This document shows positions 7,958-17,564 of a stretch of 37,116 bases of DNA, piece after piece (positions within the stretch are counted from its first letter, which is position 1; every line of letters begins with the position of its first letter). The notes under the pieces are model-generated. The model ran no database searches and was not told the DNA's origin. It saw only the letters and a program-made list of their open reading frames with translations. The translations under genes were made by a program, and so were the position numbers. The stretch is taken from NCBI GenBank assembly GCA_018650465.1, contig JABIFY010000119.1:1-37116 (forward strand), written 5' to 3'. The DNA comes from Alphaproteobacteria bacterium (lineage in GTDB: Bacteria; Pseudomonadota; Alphaproteobacteria; UBA2966).

Positions 7958-8911
7958 ATGGCAATCCAACAGTCGATCAATTCGGCAGCGATATCAGCAG
8001 ACTCACTTCAAGGTTCAGAGCAGAGCCTTGAAGCGCGGCCTGGGGATTATATTGCGCTGCTGAAACCCAGGGTGATGTCCCTGGTTGTGTTCACAGGACT
8101 GGTGGGTTTATGGCTGGCACCGGGTGATGTTCATCCGGTGATCGGCTTTGTGGCAATTCTTTGTATCGCCATTGCTGCCGGGGCTTCTGGTGCCATTAAC
8201 ATGTGGTATGACGCTGATATCGACGCCATCATGATGCGGACCCGCAACCGACCGATTCCGGCCGGACGCGTGGCTGCCGCTGATGCGCTGACATTTGGTG
8301 TGATGCTGTCCGTTGGCTCGGTCACCGTTATGGCCCTGGCTGTGAACTGGACGGCGGCTGCCTTGCTGGCTGGGACCATCGCTTTTTATGTTTTCGTTTA
8401 TACCATGTGGCTGAAGCGTCGGACGCCGCAAAATATTGTTATCGGCGGTGCTGCCGGGGCCTTCCCGCCCATGATCGGCTGGGCCGCAGCGACAGGCAGT
8501 GTCAGCCTTGAATCCATTGCCTTGTTCGCCATTATCTTCATGTGGACGCCGCCGCATTTCTGGGCCCTGGCCTTGTATCGCAGTGGCGATTACGAGCGCG
8601 CCGGTGTACCGATGTTGCCCGTGGTTGCCGGATTGCCGGAAACCCGCCGCCAGATCATGATCTACAGTTTGCTGCTGGTGCCTGTGACCCTGCTGCCATG
8701 GTATATGGACATGTCGGGTGCTTTTTATGGCATTTCAACCGCGATCATGGGCGTTTTGTTCGTCGCCCTGGCCGGTTTGATCCTCAAGGAAGGCGACGGC
8801 CCGAACGCCACAAAATGGGCCAAGTCGCTTTTTGCTTATTCGATTTTGTATCTCTTCTCGATGTTTGTGTTGCTGGTCGCTGATCGCTTCGTCATGGACT
8901 GGATCGCCTGA
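7958..8911 (+). CDS. ctaB: Protoheme IX farnesyltransferase (heme O synthase)
   Basis: 317 aa from the ATG at 7958, preceded by AGGTAAAG. The frame is open back to 7811 inside ctaD, but conserved sequence begins only after 7958. CtaB is a UbiA-type prenyltransferase that adds farnesyl to heme B to make heme O, the precursor of heme A for subunit I. The Asp-rich motif [19 protein letters not shown] and the [12 protein letters not shown] start are typical, with about eight to nine membrane helices. The stop at 8909-8911 is one base from the next start, so translation is probably coupled. No ctaA is visible in the window. Confidence 0.96.
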   Translation: MAIQQSINSAAISADSLQGSEQSLEARPGDYIALLKPRVMSLVVFTGLVGLWLAPGDVHPVIGFVAILCIAIAAGASGAINMWYDADIDAIMMRTRNRPIPAGRVAAADALTFGVMLSVGSVTVMALAVNWTAAALLAGTIAFYVFVYTMWLKRRTPQNIVIGGAAGAFPPMIGWAAATGSVSLESIALFAIIFMWTPPHFWALALYRSGDYERAGVPMLPVVAGLPETRRQIMIYSLLLVPVTLLPWYMDMSGAFYGISTAIMGVLFVALAGLILKEGDGPNATKWAKSLFAYSILYLFSMFVLLVADRFVMDWIA

Positions 8912-8912
8912 T

Positions 8913-9023
8913 ATGCCCCCCAGCAAACATCATGAAAAACGTCGCGGCCGGAACTATCTTCTGGGCGGCGCCTTGTTGGCACTGGTCGCTTTGTTCTATG
9001 TCATCACCCTGGTGAAGTTCTAG
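8913..9023 (+). CDS. CoxF-like single-pass microprotein
   Basis: 36 aa, beginning one base after the ctaB stop and ending four bases before ctaG. The protein has a basic N-terminus (KHHEKRRGRNY) and one membrane helix (about residues 15-34), ending YVITLVKF. Small proteins of this form lie between ctaB and ctaG in many alphaproteobacterial cox operons and are called CoxF or left unannotated. The role is unknown; a part in oxidase assembly or as a small subunit is inferred from position. Easily missed because of its length. Confidence 0.75.
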   Translation: MPPSKHHEKRRGRNYLLGGALLALVALFYVITLVKF

Positions 9024-9027
9024 GATC

Positions 9028-9675
9028 ATGATCGAATCTTCACAAAAAACGAACCCCTCAGCTGTGCGCCAACCCGTACAAGTCTCTGAGCGTCGTAATG
9101 CGGCCACTGGTCTGGTGCTGGCAGGAGTGGCGTTGGGCATGGTCGGCATGGCCTTTGCCGCCGTACCGCTTTATTCGCTGTTTTGCCAGGTAACGGGTTA
9201 TGGTGGCACATCCCAGGTCGCCGTAGCGGCACCAGGTGCCGTCGAAGGCCGCATGATTACGGTTCAGTTTGACGCCAGTATTGCCAGTGGCATGCCCTGG
9301 AAGTTCAAGCCGGTCCAGCGTGAAATTACAGTTCGCATTGGTGAGGAGCATCTTGCTTTTTACAGCGCGCACAATCCGCTGAAGAGAAAAGTCATGGGCA
9401 CGGCGACCTATAATGTAACGCCGCACAAGGCGGGGCCTTATTTCAGCAAGATAGATTGCTTTTGTTTTACCGAACAAGTTCTCGAGCCTGGCCAGACAGT
9501 TGAAATGCCGGTCTCGTTTTTCGTCGACCCTGATATTCTGAACGACCCTGGTCTGGATGATGTCAGGACAATCACACTTTCCTATACCTTTTTTGAAAAG
9601 CCAATTGTCGATGCTGATCAGGGGGCCCAAACGTCGGCGCTCGCTTCTTCACCCGACAAGGCAGAAGTGAATTAG
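9028..9675 (+). CDS. ctaG: Cox11-type copper chaperone
   Basis: 215 aa. An N-terminal cytoplasmic tail is followed by one membrane anchor (about residues 24-45) and a periplasmic immunoglobulin-like domain. The copper-binding CFCF in KIDCFCFTEQ and the PLYSLFCQVTGYGG motif identify the Cox11/CtaG family, which delivers copper to the CuB site of subunit I. The C-terminal tail after SYTFFEK is unconserved. It lies in its usual place between ctaB/coxF and ctaE. Confidence 0.95.
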   Translation: MIESSQKTNPSAVRQPVQVSERRNAATGLVLAGVALGMVGMAFAAVPLYSLFCQVTGYGGTSQVAVAAPGAVEGRMITVQFDASIASGMPWKFKPVQREITVRIGEEHLAFYSAHNPLKRKVMGTATYNVTPHKAGPYFSKIDCFCFTEQVLEPGQTVEMPVSFFVDPDILNDPGLDDVRTITLSYTFFEKPIVDADQGAQTSALASSPDKAEVN

Positions 9676-9738
9676 GCCGGGAAATCGTGATGTTATTTAT
9701 TGAACCATTCATTTCAGGTTTGCGGGAGTAAGGAAACC

Positions 9739-10566
9739 ATGTCTACGCACGCTAAAGGACATGACTATCATTTGGTGGACCCAAGTCCATGGCCATTCAT
9801 GGGCGCCATGTCGGCACTTGTGCTGGCGGTTGGGGCCCTGTTGTTCATGCACGACATTACCCCCTGGGTGATGCCGCTGGGTTTTGCCCTGGTGATTTAC
9901 ACCATGTTTGTCTGGTGGCGCGACGTCATCGATGAAGCCACATTCCGGGGTGACCACACACCGGTTGTACAAATCGGCATGCGCTATGGCATGGTTTTGT
10001 TCATTGCCTCAGAAGTCATGTTCTTTGTGGCCTGGTTCTGGGCTTTCTTTGACGCCAGCCTCTATCCGGGTGGTGTTCCAGGCAGTGAAGAAATGATCGG
10101 CCGTGCCGCTCATACAGGTGGCATGTGGCCGCCTGAAGGCACCGAAACCTTCAGCCCCTGGGGCCTGCCTTTCCTGAACACGCTAATCCTGCTGACATCC
10201 GGCACCACGGTTACCTGGGCGCACCACGCGCTGAAAAAGGGTGACCAAAAGGGTCTGATCAATGGCCTTTGGCTGACGATCATTCTGGGCGCCATCTTTA
10301 CCGGTGTGCAGGCTTATGAATATTCCCATGCCGGCTTCGGTTTCGCGGACGGGATTTACAGCTCGACTTTCTACATGGCCACCGGTTTCCACGGTGCCCA
10401 CGTATTAATCGGCACCATCTTCCTGACGGTCTGCCTGGTGCGGTCCTACAAAGGTCACTTCACGCCAGAACATCACTTTGGTTTTGAAGCTGCGGCCTGG
10501 TACTGGCACTTTGTTGATGTCGTCTGGCTGTTCCTGTTCTGTGGCGTTTACTGGTGGGGTGGCTGA
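9739..10566 (+). CDS. ctaE: Cytochrome c oxidase subunit III
   Basis: 275 aa from the ATG at 9739 behind AAGGA; the frame also opens at 9700 but the family begins near [19 protein letters not shown]. Seven membrane helices are expected. [15 protein letters not shown] with its lipid-binding Glu and the C-terminal [14 protein letters not shown] are hallmark segments. The subunit stabilises the aa3 complex and supports proton uptake. A small hairpin (10579-10584 with 10595-10600) separates it from the DUF983 gene. Confidence 0.97.
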   Translation: MSTHAKGHDYHLVDPSPWPFMGAMSALVLAVGALLFMHDITPWVMPLGFALVIYTMFVWWRDVIDEATFRGDHTPVVQIGMRYGMVLFIASEVMFFVAWFWAFFDASLYPGGVPGSEEMIGRAAHTGGMWPPEGTETFSPWGLPFLNTLILLTSGTTVTWAHHALKKGDQKGLINGLWLTIILGAIFTGVQAYEYSHAGFGFADGIYSSTFYMATGFHGAHVLIGTIFLTVCLVRSYKGHFTPEHHFGFEAAAWYWHFVDVVWLFLFCGVYWWGG

Positions 10567-10607
10567 TTTTGCCCCTTTCCCGCATAACATAATTTGCGGG
10601 AACCAGA

Positions 10608-11012
10608 ATGTCTCATTCGGACAATCTAAACATTTCCCCTTTTCGTACCGGGTTCACCTGTCGGTGTCCTGGCTGCGGAAAGGGGAAACTTTATTCTGGC
10701 CTGCTGAATATTGCCGATAGTTGCGATACCTGCAGCCTGGACTTGAGGGCCGAAGATTCGGGCGACGGACCAGCCGTTTTTGTTATCCTGATCCTTGGCT
10801 TTATTATTGTTGGTCTTGCAGCCTGGGTTGAGTTCACCTTTTCACCGCCACTGTGGGTACATCCCGTATTGTGGTTCCCGGTCATCCTTGGCGGGTCCAT
10901 CTATTTGTTGAGAATTTTCAAGGCTACCCTGATCGCCCTGCAATTCCGGCACAAGGCAGGAACTGGCGTGCGCGATAATGCAGATGAATCAGGTGATCGC
11001 GAACTGACCTGA
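10608..11012 (+). CDS. DUF983 family zinc-ribbon membrane protein
   Basis: 134 aa. A short cytoplasmic part with CPGC (Cys20, Cys23) and CDTC (Cys39, Cys42) forms a likely zinc ribbon, followed by two membrane helices (about 57-78 and 86-103). The family is almost always found next to cox genes in alphaproteobacteria and is presumed to help oxidase assembly, but no mechanism is established. It lies between ctaE and SURF1 as usual. Confidence 0.88.
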   Translation: MSHSDNLNISPFRTGFTCRCPGCGKGKLYSGLLNIADSCDTCSLDLRAEDSGDGPAVFVILILGFIIVGLAAWVEFTFSPPLWVHPVLWFPVILGGSIYLLRIFKATLIALQFRHKAGTGVRDNADESGDRELT

Positions 11013-11026
11013 AACGTTTTGATGAT

Positions 11027-11746
11027 ATGAAAATCCGATCTCTTATTGGCCCTTTGGCTTTTACTCTTCCGGCTGTGCTGGTCTTGCTGACCATGGGTTT
11101 CTGGCAGCTTGAACGCCTGTCCTGGAAAGAGGGCCTGATTGCCGAGCGCGCTGTTGCCTTGCGAGCGGAACCCGTCTTGTTACCGCAGGATGACAAAAAC
11201 ATGGCCGACATGAATTTCAGGCGGGTTTATGTCACGGGCCGGTTTTTGCATGAAAAAACCCAGCATCTTCAAAACCGCAACCTGAATGGCGTGCGCGGTA
11301 TTGACCTGATCACACCCCTGCAACGAACAGCAGAGGAAGGCGCCGGGATTGTTCTGGTCAACCGGGGCTGGCTGCCCCTGAAAATGCTACCGCAATTCGA
11401 TGCTCTGAAAACCCGTAATGCTGAGACCACGCCTGTGCGCATTCAGGGGGTCGTGCGCAGTGGTGCCCGTGACCGCAACGCCTTCACCCCGGACAATATA
11501 CCTGAAGAATCACTCTGGTTTTCGGTCGATCCTCGGGCCATAGCGCAAATATTGAACCTTAAGATACCATCTTTGGTTATACAGGCTGATCAGGCCTCAA
11601 AACCCGGAGAATATCCAGTTTCCGGATTAAGTACTTATAATTTAAAGAATAATCATCTGTCATACGCACTGACCTGGTTTGCACTGGCAGCGGCTTTGAT
11701 GCTGATTTTCGGACTTTTTGTCAGACGGCTTCGCGATCAGGGCTGA
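11027..11746 (+). CDS. SURF1 family oxidase assembly protein
   Basis: 239 aa with the usual SURF1 layout: a membrane helix at each end (about 8-28 and 213-232) and a periplasmic domain between. GFWQLERLSWKEGLI near the N-terminus, RRVYVTGRF, VLVNRGWLP and the C-terminal NNHLSYALTWFALA are family signatures. In bacteria SURF1 binds heme A and promotes its insertion into subunit I. It is the last cox gene of the run; the peptidase gene follows after 18 bases and may be co-transcribed. Confidence 0.94.
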   Translation: MKIRSLIGPLAFTLPAVLVLLTMGFWQLERLSWKEGLIAERAVALRAEPVLLPQDDKNMADMNFRRVYVTGRFLHEKTQHLQNRNLNGVRGIDLITPLQRTAEEGAGIVLVNRGWLPLKMLPQFDALKTRNAETTPVRIQGVVRSGARDRNAFTPDNIPEESLWFSVDPRAIAQILNLKIPSLVIQADQASKPGEYPVSGLSTYNLKNNHLSYALTWFALAAALMLIFGLFVRRLRDQG

Positions 11747-11764
11747 AACGTCTAAACTACGACC

Positions 11765-13273
11765 ATGATGAAGTCCTATAATGAAATAGAAGGGCGCTTC
11801 AAGCGCCTCACGGATTTGAATGGTGCCCTCGCGGTTTTGCACTGGGATTCTGCTGCCATGATGCCGGCAGGCGGTGCCACTGCCCGGGCCGACCAGATCA
11901 CCGCCTTGTCCCTGGTCTGTCACGATATGATGGTCGATCCGGCGTTGAATGAGCTGCTGTCAAAGGCGGAGCTCGAATCCGACAAAAGCCCGGAGGATTT
12001 TGACAACTGGCATCTGGCCAATCTGGCGGAAATGCGGCGCATGTGGCAGCACGCCAATGCGGTGCCCTCCGACCTTGTTGAAGCTCTCAGCCAGGCCACA
12101 TCCGCCTGCGAAATGGTCTGGCGCGATGCCCGACCAGACAACGACTTCGCGCGGCTTGAACCTTTGCTGACCCACCTGGTGTCGCTGGTGAGGGAAGTGG
12201 CTGCGGCCAAATCCGAGGCCCTTGGTATTTCCCCCTATGACGCCTTGCTGGATGAATTTGATCCCGGCACCCGCAGTGCAGATATTGACCCTTTGTTTGA
12301 TGGGCTTGATATTTTCTTGCCGGAGTTTTTGCAACAGGTCAAAGAGGTACAGTCCAGTGGTCGCCAGCCCGAACCCCTGAACGGTTCTTTTGCTGTGGCA
12401 GATCAACGGGCCCTGGCCGAACGCTTGATGAACCAGTTGGGCTTTGACTTTGATTTTGGTCGTCTTGACGTCAGCCACCATCCTTTTACGGGCGGTGTGC
12501 CAGATGATGTGCGTATTACGACACGTTATTACGAAGATGATTTTACCCAAAGTCTGATGGGCGTTTTGCATGAGACCGGCCATGCCCTTTATGAACGCGG
12601 CCTGCCGTCACAATGGCGCCACCAGCCCGTCGGTACGGCCCGTGGCATGACCATGCACGAAAGCCAGTCCCTGATTATCGAAATGCTGGCCTGCCGATCC
12701 GAGGAATTTGTGCGTTATCTGACACCATTGGTGAAGGAGACCTTCGGCGGTTCCGGCCCAGCGTGGGAGGCTGAAAATCTGGTGCGCCATTATCGCCGCG
12801 TGCAGCCCGGCCTGATCCGTGTTGATGCGGATGAGGTGACCTACCCGGCCCATGTGATCCTGCGTTATCGTTTGGAAAAAAATCTGATTTCCGGTGACTT
12901 GACTGTCGCCGATCTGCCCGGTGCCTGGAACGAGGCCATGCAAAAGTCCCTTGGACTGACGCCGCCTGACGACCGCGACGGCGTATTACAAGACATCCAC
13001 TGGCCCAGTGGTGCCTTTGGTTATTTCCCCACATACACGTTGGGGGCCATGGCTGCGGCTCAATTATTCGATGCTGCGCAAAATGATAATGACGCTGTGG
13101 TTATCGGCCTGGAGCACGGCGATTTCGGTCCCTTGCTATCGTGGTTACGCACCCACGTACACGCCTTGGGGTCGCTGATGTCGACCCAGGATTTAATGGT
13201 CCGCGCCACGAAGAAGCCGTTGGATGTGGAAGTCTACAAGGCGCATTTGACAAGGCGGTATCTAGGTGGGTGA
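11765..13273 (+). CDS. M32 family carboxypeptidase (Taq type)
   Basis: 502 aa, the usual length. A cytoplasmic zinc carboxypeptidase. The HETGH zinc motif is at residues 269-273, and GTARGMTMHESQS and the DEVTYPAHVILRYRLE region further mark M32. ATG codons at 11765 and 11768 are both possible starts. It follows SURF1 closely and ends before an inverted-repeat element. No specific link with respiration is implied. Confidence 0.95.
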   Translation: MMKSYNEIEGRFKRLTDLNGALAVLHWDSAAMMPAGGATARADQITALSLVCHDMMVDPALNELLSKAELESDKSPEDFDNWHLANLAEMRRMWQHANAVPSDLVEALSQATSACEMVWRDARPDNDFARLEPLLTHLVSLVREVAAAKSEALGISPYDALLDEFDPGTRSADIDPLFDGLDIFLPEFLQQVKEVQSSGRQPEPLNGSFAVADQRALAERLMNQLGFDFDFGRLDVSHHPFTGGVPDDVRITTRYYEDDFTQSLMGVLHETGHALYERGLPSQWRHQPVGTARGMTMHESQSLIIEMLACRSEEFVRYLTPLVKETFGGSGPAWEAENLVRHYRRVQPGLIRVDADEVTYPAHVILRYRLEKNLISGDLTVADLPGAWNEAMQKSLGLTPPDDRDGVLQDIHWPSGAFGYFPTYTLGAMAAAQLFDAAQNDNDAVVIGLEHGDFGPLLSWLRTHVHALGSLMSTQDLMVRATKKPLDVEVYKAHLTRRYLGG

Positions 13274-13290
13274 CAGTCGCTATTGATTCC

Positions 13291-13427
13291 CGTCATGCCC
13301 GGGCTTGACCCGCTTCCTTCGGGCTGACACGTACCCACGTCTTGGCTGACTGAAACCAACGACGGGCAACTTTGATTTTGACAACCACTTGAAGACGTGG
13401 GTACCCGTGTCGAGCACGGGCATGACG
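13291..13427. repeat. Imperfect palindromic intergenic repeat
   Basis: The ends CGTCATGCCCG (13291-13301) and CGGGCATGACG (13417-13427) are perfect inverted copies. A second nested pair, GTACCCACGTCTT (13331-13343) and its complement (13392-13404), is also perfect over 13 bp. The unit lies between the convergent M32 and GST genes. It resembles the CGTCATGCCCGGG-type interspersed repeats common between genes in alphaproteobacteria. It may act as a bidirectional terminator or mRNA stabiliser. Confidence 0.75.
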
Positions 13428-13448
13428 ATATTTGGAAAGTCTGGCCCT

Positions 13449-14051
13449 TTACGCAGGCGGCGCCGTCTCCTTGAACGACTCACGCTTCGAAATTTCATCC
13501 AGCCAGGCTGTCAGGTTCGGCCGGCCATCGCGCCAGTTCATGTCGCCATGGCGGAAATCGACGTAGCCCAACGAGGCAGCAAGGCCCAGCGCCCCAAGGT
13601 TCAGGTCTGCATTTATGTCCGGCGTGTTATGTTCCAGGGCATCCAGACCGCGGCTGATCTTGTCGCGCAATGCTTGCCAGGCGGTATCTGATTGTTCGTC
13701 TGCCGGGCGGCGCCGTTCCATGGTCGATAGATAAGCAGCATCTGTAATACCATCGGCAAAAGCCAGTAGTTGCAGAACCTGAATGCGGTCTTCACCACCA
13801 GCAGGCAGCAAAGGGTTTTTGTCTGACAAACTGTCGAGATATTCACAAATGACCGGGCTGTCGAAAAGTGCTGTGCCATCGTCCCGGACCAGGGCAGGAA
13901 TTTTGCCCAAAGGATTGGCCGCAATCAAATCGGCAGGTTTGTCATAGGGCGCGGATTCGACCAATTCCACTCGATCACTCAGGCCTTTTTCGATAATGAC
14001 CATGCGAACTTTGCGGACATAAGGTGACAGTAAGCTGACAAACAGTTTCAT
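13449..14051 (-). CDS. Glutathione S-transferase family protein
   Basis: 200 aa from the ATG at 14051, with AAGGAGA at 14067-14061. The N-terminal thioredoxin-like domain begins MKLFVSLLSPYVRKVRMVI and contains NPLGKIPALVRDDG and the glutathione-binding DSPVICEYLD. The C-terminal half is helical, ending with YVDFRHGDMNWR. This fits bacterial GSTs of the SspA/YibF-like type. The likely substrate is unknown. It faces the M32 gene and diverges from thrC across about 130 bases. Confidence 0.9.
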   Translation of the reverse strand: MKLFVSLLSPYVRKVRMVIIEKGLSDRVELVESAPYDKPADLIAANPLGKIPALVRDDGTALFDSPVICEYLDSLSDKNPLLPAGGEDRIQVLQLLAFADGITDAAYLSTMERRRPADEQSDTAWQALRDKISRGLDALEHNTPDINADLNLGALGLAASLGYVDFRHGDMNWRDGRPNLTAWLDEISKRESFKETAPPA

Positions 14052-14184
14052 AAGATTGATTCTCCTTGGACGCAGGCTTTCGGCGCTTTGGTTTTGGCCG
14101 GTTTTGGTGTAAGCACAATGCTTGTGTTCGCCATGATGGCGGATCATTCATATTTTGACCATACCTGACAAGACTGAGCAAACC

Positions 14185-15600
14185 TTGCGATATATCAGCA
14201 CCCGCGGCGACGCGCCCGCACTCGGATTTGAAGACGTTTTATTGACCGGCCTGGCCCGTGATGGCGGCCTCTATTTGCCGGAAACCTGGCCGACATTTTC
14301 GCCCGATGAAATTTCTGCCATGGCGGGCCTCAGTTATCCTGAACTGGCCCTCGTTGTGATGACGCCTTTTGTAGGGGAAGAAATTCCTGAAGCAGAATTT
14401 GCCGAGCTGATAAATGAGGCCTACGCCCAGTTTGATCACCAGGCGGTGGCGCCTTTACGTCAACTGGATCACAACGAATGGCTGATGGAACTGTTCCATG
14501 GACCGACCCTGGCCTTTAAGGATTTTGCCCTGCAATTGCTGGGACGTCTGCTGGATCGCACCTTAAGCAAACGTGGCACGCGGGCCACTATTGTGGGGGC
14601 CACGTCCGGGGATACGGGGTCCGCTGCTATCGAAGCCTGCCGTGACCGGGACGCCATTGATATCTTTATCCTGCACCCCAAGGGCCGGGTCAGTGAAGTC
14701 CAGCGCCGCCAGATGACAACCGTCACGTCCGCCAATGTACATAACATTGCCATTGAAGGTACGTTTGACGATTGCCAGGCCATGGTCAAAGCCATGTTTA
14801 ATAATCTGGAATTCCGCGACGAGATTAAACTGTCGGCTGTGAATTCCATTAACTGGGCCCGGGTCATGGCCCAGATCGTTTATTATTTTCATGCCGCCAT
14901 CGCCCTGGGTGCACCTCATCGCAAGATTACTTTTTCGGTACCGACCGGAAATTTCGGAGATGTCTTCGCCGGTTATTGCGCCCGCCAAATGGGCTTGCCG
15001 ATTGAGCAACTGATTGTGGCCACAAACCGCAACGATATTCTGGCCTGTTTTTTCCAAACCGGCAGTTATGCAAAAGGCACTGTGCATCCCACATTAAGTC
15101 CCAGCATGGACATTCAGGTCTCCAGTAATTTCGAACGGTTGTTGTTTGATATGGAAGACCGCGACGGGGATCGCATTCGGGCCTTGATGGCGGCCCTGGA
15201 TCAGTCCGGGGAATTTGATGTCGATGCGGCACGCCTGGCCGATAGCCAAAAGCTGTTCACAGGTTTGGCCGTTGATGAAGAACAAACCCTGGCAGCCATT
15301 CGTCAGGTGGGCGAAACAACTGGCACTGCGGTGGATCCCCACAGCGCCATTGGCGTTGCTGCCGGACGCCTTGCCCGACGTGATGCGGCTTCTCCCATGG
15401 TGACACTTGCCACGGCCCATCCGGCCAAGTTCCCGGATGCGGTGGAAAAAGCAACGGGGTCCCGGCCTGACTTGCCTGCACGTCTGGCCGACCTGATGGA
15501 CCGCCCCGAACATTATGATGTGATGCCCAATGATTTGGCTGCCGTTATGGCAAAGGTGCGCGAAACAGCGAAAATTACCTCAAAAGGCATATCCTCATGA
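14185..15600 (+). CDS. thrC: Threonine synthase
   Basis: About 471 aa. A PLP enzyme converting O-phosphohomoserine to threonine. The PLP lysine is in HGPTLAFKDFALQLL (Lys112 from this start), with ATSGDTGSAAIEA binding the phosphate. The family begins M(K/R)YISTRG, which fits a TTG start at 14185; another in-frame TTG at 14155 would add ten residues, and neither has a strong ribosome binding site. The stop codon overlaps the start of the M16 peptidase (ATGA at 15597-15600), so the two are translationally coupled, a common alphaproteobacterial arrangement. Confidence 0.95.
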   Translation: MRYISTRGDAPALGFEDVLLTGLARDGGLYLPETWPTFSPDEISAMAGLSYPELALVVMTPFVGEEIPEAEFAELINEAYAQFDHQAVAPLRQLDHNEWLMELFHGPTLAFKDFALQLLGRLLDRTLSKRGTRATIVGATSGDTGSAAIEACRDRDAIDIFILHPKGRVSEVQRRQMTTVTSANVHNIAIEGTFDDCQAMVKAMFNNLEFRDEIKLSAVNSINWARVMAQIVYYFHAAIALGAPHRKITFSVPTGNFGDVFAGYCARQMGLPIEQLIVATNRNDILACFFQTGSYAKGTVHPTLSPSMDIQVSSNFERLLFDMEDRDGDRIRALMAALDQSGEFDVDAARLADSQKLFTGLAVDEEQTLAAIRQVGETTGTAVDPHSAIGVAAGRLARRDAASPMVTLATAHPAKFPDAVEKATGSRPDLPARLADLMDRPEHYDVMPNDLAAVMAKVRETAKITSKGISS

Positions 15601-16853
15601 GTGTGAAAATTACCACCCTGGAGAACGGCCTGCGTATTGCCACAGATCCCATGGCCGATCTGCAAACAGCGGCGGTTGGTGTTTGGGTTGATGTGGGTGC
15701 CCGCAACGAGGATGCTGAGCAAAACGGCATTTCCCATGTTCTGGAACATATGGCTTTCAAAGGCACGGAACGTCGCAATGCCTTGCAGATCGCCGAAGAG
15801 ATCGAGGCCGTTGGCGGGCATTTAAACGCCTATACATCGCGTGAGCAAACGGCTTATTTTGCCCGCATTCTCAAGGATGATCTGCCGCTGGCTGTTGATA
15901 TTCTTGCCGACATTTTGCAGCACTCAACCTTTGCGACCGAGGAGTTAGAGCGCGAACGCACAGTGATCATTCAGGAAATCGGCCAGACCAAAGACACACC
16001 GGACGATCTTGTCTTTGAATATTTCCAGCAGGCCGCCTATCCGGATCAGCCCCTGGGGCGGTCTATTCTGGGCACAGAAGAAAAGGTAGCCGGCTTTGCC
16101 CGGGCGACACTTCGGGATTATATGGGCTCGCACTATCGCGGACCGGGCATGGTGCTGGCCGCCGCAGGTGGTGTGGATCATGATCAACTCGTTGATCTGG
16201 CGACAAAGGCCTTTGACAAACTGCCGTCGGATCGCGGTCATCAATTATCAAAGGCGCAATATCAAGGCGGGGAACATTTTGAAGAACGGTCGTTGGAACA
16301 AGTCCACTACCTGATGGGTTTTGAAGGCCTTGCTTACGACGACGATGATTTTTATGCCGCGCAAATTCTGGCCACTGTGCTGGGCGGTGGCATGTCGTCG
16401 CGATTGTTCCAGGAAATACGCGAACGTCGCGGTCTCGCCTATTCGGTTTTTGCCTTTTCCTCGTCCTATGTGGATAGTGGAAATTTTGGTGTTTACGCGG
16501 GCACGGCCCAGGGTGATGTGGAAGAACTGGTGCCGGTTTTGTGCGACGAGATTAACCGCGCATCGCAAGATATCAACGACCAGGAAACCTCACGTGCCCG
16601 TGCCCAGCACAAGGCGGGTATCATGATGGGCCTGGAAGCCGCTGGTGCCCGGGCCGAACATCTGGGTCGTCAATTACATGTCTTTGGTCGGGTGATATCG
16701 CCTGCCGAACTGGTGGAAGAGATCGACAAGGTTGATGCCGCAGCCCTGCGCCGGGTTGCCACCCGCATCATAAAAACACCTTTAACAGTTGCAGCGTTGG
16801 GGCCGATCAATAAACTGGAAGCACAAAATGTGACAGCTGGCAGGTTTCGCTGA
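15597..16853 (+). CDS. M16 family zinc peptidase (processing-peptidase-like)
   Basis: 418 aa. The inverted zinc motif HVLEH (His47, Glu50, His51) and the distal Glu127 in RTVIIQEIGQ are intact, so it is an active-type subunit. It is close to the mitochondrial processing peptidase beta lineage found in alphaproteobacteria. Cytoplasmic; the substrate in bacteria is not established. It overlaps thrC by four bases and is followed after 95 bases by a GNAT gene. Confidence 0.93.
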   Translation: MSVKITTLENGLRIATDPMADLQTAAVGVWVDVGARNEDAEQNGISHVLEHMAFKGTERRNALQIAEEIEAVGGHLNAYTSREQTAYFARILKDDLPLAVDILADILQHSTFATEELERERTVIIQEIGQTKDTPDDLVFEYFQQAAYPDQPLGRSILGTEEKVAGFARATLRDYMGSHYRGPGMVLAAAGGVDHDQLVDLATKAFDKLPSDRGHQLSKAQYQGGEHFEERSLEQVHYLMGFEGLAYDDDDFYAAQILATVLGGGMSSRLFQEIRERRGLAYSVFAFSSSYVDSGNFGVYAGTAQGDVEELVPVLCDEINRASQDINDQETSRARAQHKAGIMMGLEAAGARAEHLGRQLHVFGRVISPAELVEEIDKVDAAALRRVATRIIKTPLTVAALGPINKLEAQNVTAGRFR

Positions 16854-16948
16854 CCTGACCAAAATATATGCCCGTTAACCATTTGCCAGGCATAACGAAG
16901 ACAAACTCAGCGAACCAGATCGACCGGGGAGGGTCGCAGGAGAGGTGA

Positions 16949-17551
16949 GTGGCTAGTACGTTTCTAAGCAGCATAGGCCAGCAGTTTGAGGGCCTGAAAA
17001 TCGACGGTGACCAGGTCTGGTTGCGCCCGCCCAGGGCCAGCGACTATGAAGGATGGCATCAAGTGCGTTCGGACAGCCGCGCCTTTTTGGTGCCGTGGGA
17101 GCCGACCTGGCCGTCAGATGTTCTCACCCGCGCATCTTTTCGTCGTCGCCTCAAGCGCTATGCCCGTGATGTGCGCGATGATGCGGGCTATTCCTTTTTT
17201 GTCTTTCGCCGCGGCGATGGTGCTCTGGTCGGGGGTGTCAATCTCAGCCATGTACATCGTGGGGTTTCCCAGTCCTGTTCCATGGGCTACTGGATGGGCG
17301 AAAACTATGCCCGCCAGGGGCTGATGACCGACGCTGTCCAGGCCGTTGTTGCTTTTTGTTTTGAAGACCTCGGCATTCACCGCATCGAAGCAGCCTGTGT
17401 GCCAGAGAACGTTCCCAGCCGGGATTTATTACGCAAGATCGGCTTCAAGGAAGAAGGCTACGCCCGCAAATACCTGCGCATCAACGGCAGCTGGCAGGAC
17501 CACTTGCTGTTTGGGTGGCTGTCTACGGACCGCGGCCCCTACGACAGATAG
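16949..17551 (+). CDS. GNAT acetyltransferase, RimJ/RimL-like
   Basis: 200 aa from a GTG at 16949, with AGGAG at 16938-16942 six bases upstream. A hairpin with CGACC/GGTCG arms sits just before the ribosome binding site. WLRPPRASDYEGW at the start, GYWMGENYARQGLMTDAV (acetyl-CoA loop) and NVPSRDLLRKIGFKEEGYARKYL match the ribosomal-protein N-acetyltransferase type. The target is not proven; ribosomal protein modification is the family default. It converges on the DsbA-like gene, with 13 bases between the stops. Confidence 0.9.
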   Translation: MASTFLSSIGQQFEGLKIDGDQVWLRPPRASDYEGWHQVRSDSRAFLVPWEPTWPSDVLTRASFRRRLKRYARDVRDDAGYSFFVFRRGDGALVGGVNLSHVHRGVSQSCSMGYWMGENYARQGLMTDAVQAVVAFCFEDLGIHRIEAACVPENVPSRDLLRKIGFKEEGYARKYLRINGSWQDHLLFGWLSTDRGPYDR

Positions 17552-17564
17552 CCTAACCGGCAAT

